IMG/VR virus record: IMGVR_UViG_3300012936_000179
Coordinates: 1 to 23,271 of that record
Direction: 5' to 3' (one strand)
DNA: 23,271 nt
Source: a virus
Shown: piece by piece, positions 8,069-15,300 of the stretch
How the letters are laid out: the number at the start of each line of letters is the position of its first letter
Numbering within the stretch: position 1 is the stretch's first letter
Made by a program: the position numbers and the translations under genes
The notes under the pieces: generated by a model
The model's input: the letters and a program-made list of their open reading frames with translations, nothing else
Told to the model about the DNA's origin: nothing
Databases searched by the model: none

Positions 8069-8081
8069 AAATAACTAAAAA

Positions 8082-9416
8082 ATGAAAAGTTTAACATATA
8101 ACACTTCAGAAAACTCTAACTCTAATAAAGAATTAGGTATTAGTAAAAAAACTGTTACTTTGCCATCTATAAAAAGCGGAAGTTTTGAAGTTATTGGTAA
8201 TGAAAGTTACACAATAATAACAGGTGAGAAAGAAAGCGGTGGATACTGGGGAGGTTATTTTACTTTTGTACAACCAGATATAGTAACATTATCACCTCAT
8301 TTTAAAGAATGGCAAGAATATGTAGCGTTAAATAGCATAGGTGGTTGGAAACCTTCAATAGTTAGCTACTTAAACGAATTAACCAAATATGATGCAGATG
8401 ATTTAAAGTCGGTGTACGGTGCTTATAGAGCGGTTTTACAAAATAAATTAAATAACTTTCTTGAAACAGAAGACAATACTTTTGCTGTAAAAATAACACA
8501 ATCTTTACAAGATCAAAAGAAATTAGAATTACTACAACAAAAATGGTCTAACAATATTATAAATATACCTCCATTTATTGGTAGCTACAAGCAAGGTTCA
8601 TTACCTATGTTTGTAAACGCTGTATCTATTTTGTCTTCATTAGTGCGTTGCGCTACTTGTGAAGATTTAGATAGTGGTGGCTATAGTAATCCTTATAACT
8701 TAGTTGGATCTTCTTATCCTGGACAAAACATAAAAAACTATGACAAGGTTGGATTTGAAGAGGCTAGCTCTTTAGCTTCTATTAAAACTGTTCTTATAGC
8801 AGCCGCTCAACAAGCTATTGGTTTGTCTTGTGCTGAATTTGTAGATAAAGTGAAAGGTGATGATTATTCAAAGAAAGTTGACGATTGTAATGCAGCTTTA
8901 GAAACAGAAAGAACTGAATTTGAAAAAATGTTAGCTGATGCTGAAAGTGAAAAAACCAGTCTTAAAGAAGAAAAGGAAAAAGTATCATCTGACATTAAGC
9001 AAATTATAGAGATTATAGCAAATCTTGAATCAGAAATTCAAACAGTTAATGAATCAATAGCAGCAGCTGAAAAAGAATATAATGAATGTTTAGAAAAAGC
9101 TGCAACTCCTGCAGAAATAGAAGCGTGTAATGAAGCGTATGATCAAGCTATGGCTAATCTCAATAAAGAAAAAGCGGAATACGAGGCTCAATTAGCTGTC
9201 GCGTCTAAATCTTTAGAAGAAGCGCAAGCTGAACTTTCTCAAATAGAAATTGATATTGAAATTGCTGAAAATGATGCTGAAATAGCTAAAGGTGGATTGG
9301 ATAACATTGATACTAAAACAAATGACCTCGCTGAATGTCGCGGTTTATTAGCATCTTTCTGTGGAGGGGAAGCGCAAGAAGAAAAAGAAAAAGAAAAAGG
9401 ACCTAAAGAATCTTAG
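8082..9416 (+). CDS. Unknown virion-region protein with a long C-terminal coiled coil
   Basis: I do not recognise this 444-residue protein. The N-terminal part (about 1-265) is a mixed domain with aromatic/Gly-rich stretches (GGYWGGYFTF) and a CxxC at C190 and C193. From about residue 267 to 415 it is a long, highly charged helix (Glu/Lys/Ala-rich) with heptad-like spacing, so it should be an extended coiled coil. Cysteines are scattered in and around it (C250, C269, C336, C349, C419, C427). The end is a Glu/Lys-rich tail. There is no signal peptide. It stands between the capsid terminator and the connector genes. A trimeric head fibre, an internal scaffold-like protein or a tail component would fit. 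Position cannot choose among these. Confidence 0.68.
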   Translation: MKSLTYNTSENSNSNKELGISKKTVTLPSIKSGSFEVIGNESYTIITGEKESGGYWGGYFTFVQPDIVTLSPHFKEWQEYVALNSIGGWKPSIVSYLNELTKYDADDLKSVYGAYRAVLQNKLNNFLETEDNTFAVKITQSLQDQKKLELLQQKWSNNIINIPPFIGSYKQGSLPMFVNAVSILSSLVRCATCEDLDSGGYSNPYNLVGSSYPGQNIKNYDKVGFEEASSLASIKTVLIAAAQQAIGLSCAEFVDKVKGDDYSKKVDDCNAALETERTEFEKMLADAESEKTSLKEEKEKVSSDIKQIIEIIANLESEIQTVNESIAAAEKEYNECLEKAATPAEIEACNEAYDQAMANLNKEKAEYEAQLAVASKSLEEAQAELSQIEIDIEIAENDAEIAKGGLDNIDTKTNDLAECRGLLASFCGGEAQEEKEKEKGPKES

Positions 9417-9435
9417 GTAAATTAAAGTAAAAATT

Positions 9436-9450
9436 ATATTATATTATATT
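9436..9450 (+). repeat. Tandem ATATT pentamer (three copies) touching a start codon
   Basis: ATATT repeats exactly three times (9436-9440, 9441-9445, 9446-9450) and directly abuts the ATG at 9451, with no Shine-Dalgarno site in the 34-base gap. It parallels the ATATC pair before 4711. Confidence 0.5.
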
Positions 9451-10200
9451 ATGAAAAAAACAAATAAATGGGAAATAAAGGATAGAAATTATTATTTAAC
9501 AAATAATCAGTCACCAGTTACCTTTACCTTATCATCTAAACATACTAGGAGATTTCCTTTGTTGTACTTTGATGAAGAAACAAAAACACAACGCGAACTT
9601 AGATACGCTAGTAATCAAAGCAGCCCTTTTGTTGATGAACAAAATGGTATGGCTACTTTAGAGCACATAGTTTTTAGAAACGGAGTATTGCATGTTCCTA
9701 AGGAAAAGCAAGCGTTGCAGAAGATGTTATCTCTTTATCATCCTTCAAAAGATAAAAAATACAAAGAATTAGATGAAGTTAAAGAAGCTACTGACGAATT
9801 ACAGGATTTAGAAAACGAGTTCAACGCTATTGCATATGCTAGAGATATGGATTTAGATCAATGCGAGGCAATATTACGAGTTGAAGTTGGTTCTACGGTA
9901 TCTAACATGAGTTCTAAGGAGCTTAGAAGAGATTTACTTATATTTGCAAAGAAAAATCCTATATTGTTCTTAGAATTAGCTAATGATGATAATGTTGAAT
10001 TAAGAAATGTTGCTATCAAAGCTACAGAACAAAAAATAATAAAACTATCTCAAGATCAGAGAACGTTTAGTTGGGCTAGTAATGGTAAAAAACTAATGCA
10101 AGTACCTTTTGAAGAAAACCCATATTCTGCCTTTGCTTCTTTTATGAAAACAGACGAAGGTATAGAGGTTTTTAAATCTATACAAAAGAAGTTAAACTAA
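9451..10200 (+). CDS. Conserved phage structural-region protein, function unknown
   Basis: This is a 249-residue protein of a kind I recall as conserved in marine phage contigs but without an assigned role. The N-terminal 85 residues are strand-rich: WEIKDRNYYLTNNQSPVTFTL, then an RELRYASNQSSPFVDEQNG segment and a turn to VLHVPKEKQALQKMLSLYHP. This is followed by a helical half with the stretches LRRDLLIFAKKNPILFLELA and VELRNVAIKATEQKII. There is no signal peptide, membrane segment or catalytic motif that I can see. It is the last gene before the strong terminator at 10226 and directly precedes the connector genes. Head completion or head-tail joining are reasonable guesses but only guesses. 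The stop codon sits in the loop of a small hairpin. Confidence 0.72.
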   Translation: MKKTNKWEIKDRNYYLTNNQSPVTFTLSSKHTRRFPLLYFDEETKTQRELRYASNQSSPFVDEQNGMATLEHIVFRNGVLHVPKEKQALQKMLSLYHPSKDKKYKELDEVKEATDELQDLENEFNAIAYARDMDLDQCEAILRVEVGSTVSNMSSKELRRDLLIFAKKNPILFLELANDDNVELRNVAIKATEQKIIKLSQDQRTFSWASNGKKLMQVPFEENPYSAFASFMKTDEGIEVFKSIQKKLN

Positions 10201-10208
10201 AGTTTAAC
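10191..10208 (+). repeat. Small inverted repeat with the stop codon in its loop
   Basis: GTTAAAC (10191-10197) and GTTTAAC (10202-10208) are perfect reverse complements. The 4-base loop TAAA holds the TAA stop (10198-10200). It lies 18 bases before the terminator stem at 10226 and may add to 3' end structure. It is short and A/T-rich, so chance is possible. Confidence 0.4.
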
Positions 10209-10225
10209 GTGTGATAATAATAGTT

Positions 10226-10252
10226 AGGCGGCATAACGCCGCCTTTCTTTTT
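10226..10252 (+). terminator. Strong intrinsic terminator before the connector genes
   Basis: AGGCGGC (10226-10232) pairs with GCCGCCT (10238-10244) around the 5-base loop ATAAC, followed by TTTCTTTTT (10244-10252). The stem has six G-C pairs in a very AT-rich genome, which makes it stand out. Only 14 bases of A/T separate it from the next ATG, so any promoter for the downstream genes would have to lie inside the upstream gene, or the terminator must be read through. Confidence 0.9.
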
Positions 10253-10266
10253 ATAAAAAAATTATA

Positions 10267-10989
10267 ATGGCTATAAATGTAAACACAGTATATCAGACTG
10301 TCTTGTTAATTTTAAACAAAGAACAAAGAGGTTATCTAACACCTGCTGAATTTAATAAAATAGCCAGTCAGGTGCAACTAGAAATATTTGAAAAGTACTT
10401 TGAAGATTTAAACCAACAGCTTAGAGGCCCTGGTTTTCAGGATGAATATGCAGACAGAGTAGATAATATAGAAGAAAAAATATCAATTTTTAAAACTATT
10501 AATGTAGGTGTATATTCTAATAATTATTTTTTAATTCCTCAAGATCTTCACAGATTGGGTGGTGTTATATACAAAAATGAACAAGAAGTTCAAATGACTG
10601 ACCGATCCGAGTACCTAAGGTTAAACATGTCTAATTTAACTAAGCCATCTTTAAAATACCCTTTATACATACAAGAAGGTGATAAAATTTACGTTTTTCC
10701 GGAAAAAATAAAAACAGATATAAGTTTTTCTTATATAAGAAAACCTAACCCAGTTGTATGGGCTTACAGAGAAGGTCAGCAAGGTCAATATATTTGGGAT
10801 GGAGCACCAACCGGAAGTGGTCCAACAATTCCCGCTACTGGTTCTGTTAATTTCGAGATAAGCGAACAAGATCAAGTTGAAGCTGTACTTAGAGTTTTAA
10901 TGTACGCTGGTGTTGTTATACGTGATCCTCAAATCGTTCAAGCTGCATCTGCTGAAGCAGCTAAAAATGAACAAAACCAAAAAACATAA
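10267..10989 (+). CDS. Connector/tail-ring protein candidate 1
   Basis: This 240-residue protein begins with a helical segment at residues 16-45 (LNKEQRGYLTPAEFNKIASQ, then a helix ending FEKYF). I recall this pattern from a conserved structural family next to the connector genes of crAss-like and marine podoviruses. The middle is strand-rich (NNYFLIPQDLHRLGGVIY, KIYVFPEKIKTDISFSYIR), and the end returns to helix. A helix-bundle protein with a strand insertion fits the ring proteins that extend the portal below the head, in the style of P22 gp4 or T7 gp11. The ring role is inferred from position and shape, not from a search. It is the first gene after the strong terminator and lies 3 bases before the next gene. 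Confidence 0.72.
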   Translation: MAINVNTVYQTVLLILNKEQRGYLTPAEFNKIASQVQLEIFEKYFEDLNQQLRGPGFQDEYADRVDNIEEKISIFKTINVGVYSNNYFLIPQDLHRLGGVIYKNEQEVQMTDRSEYLRLNMSNLTKPSLKYPLYIQEGDKIYVFPEKIKTDISFSYIRKPNPVVWAYREGQQGQYIWDGAPTGSGPTIPATGSVNFEISEQDQVEAVLRVLMYAGVVIRDPQIVQAASAEAAKNEQNQKT

Positions 10990-10992
10990 AAC

Positions 10993-12333
10993 ATGGCACA
11001 GTCACCTAATGGAGGAGCTATAAATGAAACAAACGAACAGTATTACGTAGGTTCTCAAAACAACATAGCTAACTATACAACTACACAAGACGCAAACGGA
11101 AACACAATAACAACTTTAGATTCTATGGTTTACACTTTTGATGAAGTATTGGAAGTTGTTAACTGGGATCCTAACAGCGTTGATTTTCACTTAAACAATT
11201 TTATACTAGAAGTTAGTCCAGATGGTTTACAACCATATAAACTTTGGGATGGAACTAGCGGACCTAATTCTCCTGCAGGGCCAAATGGAACTGGAGGTGG
11301 TTTTAAAATAATAAAATTTTCTAATATACATTCTTATAGTACTTTAAGATTTGATAATATTGACGCTGTTGAAGATGGTTATTATGTTAGAGTTAGTTTA
11401 AAATCTAACATGGTGGATGGTGCTCCTAACTATGGTGACTATCAATATATATCTATATTTGATATAGTAAACAACTTTATGATAGGTTACGTAGGTAATG
11501 ATAAAATAATTTCAAAAGTAAAAAGAAGTGACGTTTTATTTTATGCTAAACGTGGTTTGCAAGAATTTTCTTATGATACGTTGAGGTCTGTAAAAGCTCA
11601 AGAACTTACAATACCTCCTAGTCTTTCTGTTATAATGCCGCAAGACTTTGTAAATTATGTAGGTGTATCTTGGATAGATAACCAAGGTTTTAAACACCCT
11701 ATATATCCTACTAATTTAACAACAAATCCTACAGAAACTCCTATTCAGGACACTAATATAACTAATAATCCTTTTGGTTTTAATTTCCCTAGTTCAGGTC
11801 ATGGTATTCCCACTCAAGATAATTTTGGAGAAAATTTAGAAAGCACATCTTTAACAGAAGAAAGGTGGGGTAAGCAATTTGGCAAAAAAGATGGTGCTAT
11901 AGTCGACTCTTTGTTTAGAGAAGGATTAGGAGATAGCATATATGCTAGAAGAGAAATAGGCTTACTAGGCCAAAGATATGGCTTAAATCCAGAACTAGCA
12001 AACTCTAATGGGTATTTTACAATAAACAAACGTGAAGGTAAACTTTCGTTTAGTAATAATTTAGTAGGTAGGTTAATAATATTAGAATATATTTCTGACG
12101 GTTTAGCTTATGATGAAGAAACAAAAGTTCCTAAACTAGCTGAAGAAGCATTATATATGCATATAGCTTATAGCATATTGGCTACTAGAAGAAATATGCC
12201 TGAGCACATTATACAAAGATATAAAAAAGATAGAAGAGCTCAATTAAGAAATGCTAAAATAAGGTTATCAAACATAAAGCCACAAGAGTTTGTTCAAGTT
12301 ATGAGAGGTAAATCTAAATGGATAAAATATTAA
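10993..12333 (+). CDS. Connector/tail-ring protein candidate 2
   Basis: This 446-residue structural protein lies 3 bases from both neighbours. Residues 1-150 are Gly/Asn/Thr-rich and strand-like. Residues 157-198 contain a helical segment starting DIVNNFMIGYVGNDKIISKV and ending with a conserved RGLQEFSYDTLR. The C-terminal third has KVPKLAEEALYMHIAY, a basic stretch KKDRRAQLRNAKIRLSNI, and the terminal signature QVMRGKSKWIKY, which I remember as widespread in marine phage tail or connector proteins. The LPxDF-like segment (IMPQDFVNYVGVSWI) recalls T7 gp11 and P22 gp4-type adaptors. The likely role is a ring between portal and nozzle. The exact layer cannot be assigned. Confidence 0.72.
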   Translation: MAQSPNGGAINETNEQYYVGSQNNIANYTTTQDANGNTITTLDSMVYTFDEVLEVVNWDPNSVDFHLNNFILEVSPDGLQPYKLWDGTSGPNSPAGPNGTGGGFKIIKFSNIHSYSTLRFDNIDAVEDGYYVRVSLKSNMVDGAPNYGDYQYISIFDIVNNFMIGYVGNDKIISKVKRSDVLFYAKRGLQEFSYDTLRSVKAQELTIPPSLSVIMPQDFVNYVGVSWIDNQGFKHPIYPTNLTTNPTETPIQDTNITNNPFGFNFPSSGHGIPTQDNFGENLESTSLTEERWGKQFGKKDGAIVDSLFREGLGDSIYARREIGLLGQRYGLNPELANSNGYFTINKREGKLSFSNNLVGRLIILEYISDGLAYDEETKVPKLAEEALYMHIAYSILATRRNMPEHIIQRYKKDRRAQLRNAKIRLSNIKPQEFVQVMRGKSKWIKY

Positions 12334-12336
12334 ACT

Positions 12337-15300
12337 ATGGCAGAGGCTAAAAATACTTTTATACAGTCTAAGATGAATAAAGACTTAGACGGTAGAATAA
12401 TACCTAATGGTCAATATAGAGATGGAGAGAATGTACAAATAAGTAGATCAGAAGGCGACGACGTTGGTGCTTTAGAAAATGTATTAGGTAATTCCTTGTT
12501 AACTGACTTAGGTTTCAACGATCCAACTTTAACTTCCATTGGTGTTAATTTTGACACAACTAGCAATTGTATATATTTATTTTTAACAAATTACAGTGAT
12601 TCTTCCAACAATCAATTAAACAACAATTGTTCTGGTATAGCTGGTGCTAATTGTTATATTGTAAAATATGATTTAACAAGTGGTCAATCAAAAATATTAG
12701 TAGAAGGTTCTTTTTTAAACTTTTCTAAAACACATTTAATTACGGGTATTAATTTATTAGAAGATCTTCTTTTCTGGACAGACAATAGAAATCAACCAAG
12801 AAAAATAAATATTAATCAAGATACTGGTTATTATTATAATGAAGATCAAATATCTGTAGCAAAGTATTATCCCTTTGAAGCTCCAATATTATTAAATAAT
12901 AATCTAGACGATGATACGTCTTCAGTTATGTATTCTTCATCTATGAAGGACACAACTTCTAAGTATTTGCCTATACATGCTGCTGCTAAAGTAAAAGAGG
13001 TTAACGAAGGATCTGGTCAAGTTACTTTGTATGGTTGTTATAGAAACATAAAAGCAAATACATCTGCAACTAGTTTTGATGGAAATTTAGTAACTGGAGG
13101 TAATATAAGCATTAATGGCTTGTTATTAGATTCAGTTACCTTAAATTGTGCTTTATCACAAACCATTATAACAACTTCAGGTGGTGAGCTCGATGTTGAT
13201 CAAGGAGATATATTATATTTTCAATATTTAAACCCAGATTTTATTCAAGGTTGGTCTGGTGATCCCGATTATTTAAAAGACAAGTTTGGTAGATTTAGCT
13301 ATAGATTTAGATTTGAAGACAGAGAATATTCATTAAGCGCTCCTTTCACTCAAATAGCTTTTGTTCCTAAACAAGACGGTTATTTTATAGGTAATAAAGC
13401 CACTGATATTACATTTAGCACTGATCCCGCGGATGATACAAAAAATGCTAATCAAACTTTAGTTGGCCAAGAAAGCGAAGCTTTTGATACCACTATAGTT
13501 AGTTTTATGGAAAATAAAGTTTGTGATATCAATATTGGATTATTAGCACCTCCCTCTGGCTCTATTGGTAAAAGATTAACTTGGGATAAAGTAGCAACAG
13601 AATTAAAAGTTTCTGAAATAGACATATTATTTAAGATGTCTGATACTAACAATGTTTTTATTATTGACACTTTAGAACTCTCTGAATTTGCTAATTTAAA
13701 CTCAGAATATATATACTATAATTATCAAAGTAAAAAACCTTGGAAAGTTTTACCTACTAACCAAATAACTCGAGTTACTGATGTTGTTCCAATAAAAGCG
13801 CAAGCGCAAGAAGTGTCAGGTAATAGAGTTATATATGGTAATTTTGTAGATAAACATGGTTCTCCAGCTAGGATGGATTATGTTTTAACAATTGGTGACA
13901 AACCTCCAATACCAGATAGCGATGCTGATCCTGAGTGGAAAAACCATAATTTTTATGTGAGAAAAGAATATCAAAATCACACGCTAAAACAAAACAGAAC
14001 TTATCAAGTAGGTATAATTCTAACCGATAGATATGGTAGAAACTCAAACATAATATTATCAGATTTTTTACCTGGAAACGAAAATCAAGGCACTGCAAAA
14101 AACTCAACTATATTCCATGACTATAGAAGTACTCAAGATAGGATAATAAAAAATTCTGATGGATTTGGTTTAGCGGACACTTGGCCTGGTGATCAACTTT
14201 CTGTTATATTTAAAAACATTATAGATGAAGATAAAAACCCAGAGATAGGTTATCCAGGACTTTATTCAGAAGCAGACGGATCTGTTAGCTCTGTAGTATT
14301 TAATACACCATCCTTAGGTACAGCACTCTCAGCCAACACTCAGCTACCATCTTTTAATCCACCTTGTGAAACACAACTTAGAATTAAATCTACCACTGGT
14401 TACGAAACTGCTGTTATAAATGTTGTTATAGGTATCGGCGGCGTGGTTGAAACAGTTGTAGTTGTTGAGTCCAGCAACGGGTGGAAAGACGGTCAACCTT
14501 TTGTTGTAGATTGGCAAGGTTTAATAATTGAAGATGATTGTTCTGCTCAGTTATTTGGTAACAACTATGGTGGAAATGTAGTTACTTCAAAATCTAATCC
14601 TCTAGGCTATTATAGTTATAAGATAGTTGTTAAACAAACAGAGCAAGACTATTACAATGTTTATATGCCAACTTCTTTAGCTGGATACCCTTGTAATCAA
14701 AATGTAGATGGTAAACTTAATGAACAAGACGGTAATGTAAAGCAGTTTGTTTATCCTGTAAATCAAGAAAATTCAACTTCTCACATAGTTTTATTTAGTG
14801 ATAACATAAATAAAGTACCTAGAGACCTTCAAGAAGTTGGTCCTACTCAAGAACTTTATAGAAGTAATGCTGATTTGTTTTTTAGAGTTGAAAGTTTTTT
14901 ACTTGATGCTACCACTAAAGAGTTTTCAAGTAGACAATATCAACCGAATACATCAGGCAATAAAGTTGTTTCTATAGCTAATATGTCTAAACTTGATTTA
15001 GGGGAGTTAATATTAAGTCCCTCTGTACCTATAATACCCAACATTTTTTACAAAGGAGATACGGATCCTTTAATAGGTAGAGTAGCTACAGATGAAAAAT
15101 TTGGTATTTCTATAGGTGAAAACGATGGTATTACAAATACTTGTTTAAACACTGGTCAACCAGAGTTTCAGCAAGCTACAAATCCAGACACTGACCTTCC
15201 ATGTCAACTTGGAGATACCTGTTATATAGAGCCAAATGTTACAGTTTGGAATAGTAAGTATGGCTATGGACCAACGTTATGCATAGCAGAAACAAAACCT

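Noticed and set aside
8057-8081. AGGAGGT as ribosome binding site for the gene at 8082
   Set aside because: The spacing of 18 bases is too long, and the bases are paired in the terminator stem. It is kept only as a curiosity in the findings.
8069-8081. Bacteroidota-type promoter (TTTG and TAnnTTTG) in the gap after a terminator
   Set aside because: The gap is too short and the elements are absent. The same holds for 10253-10266.
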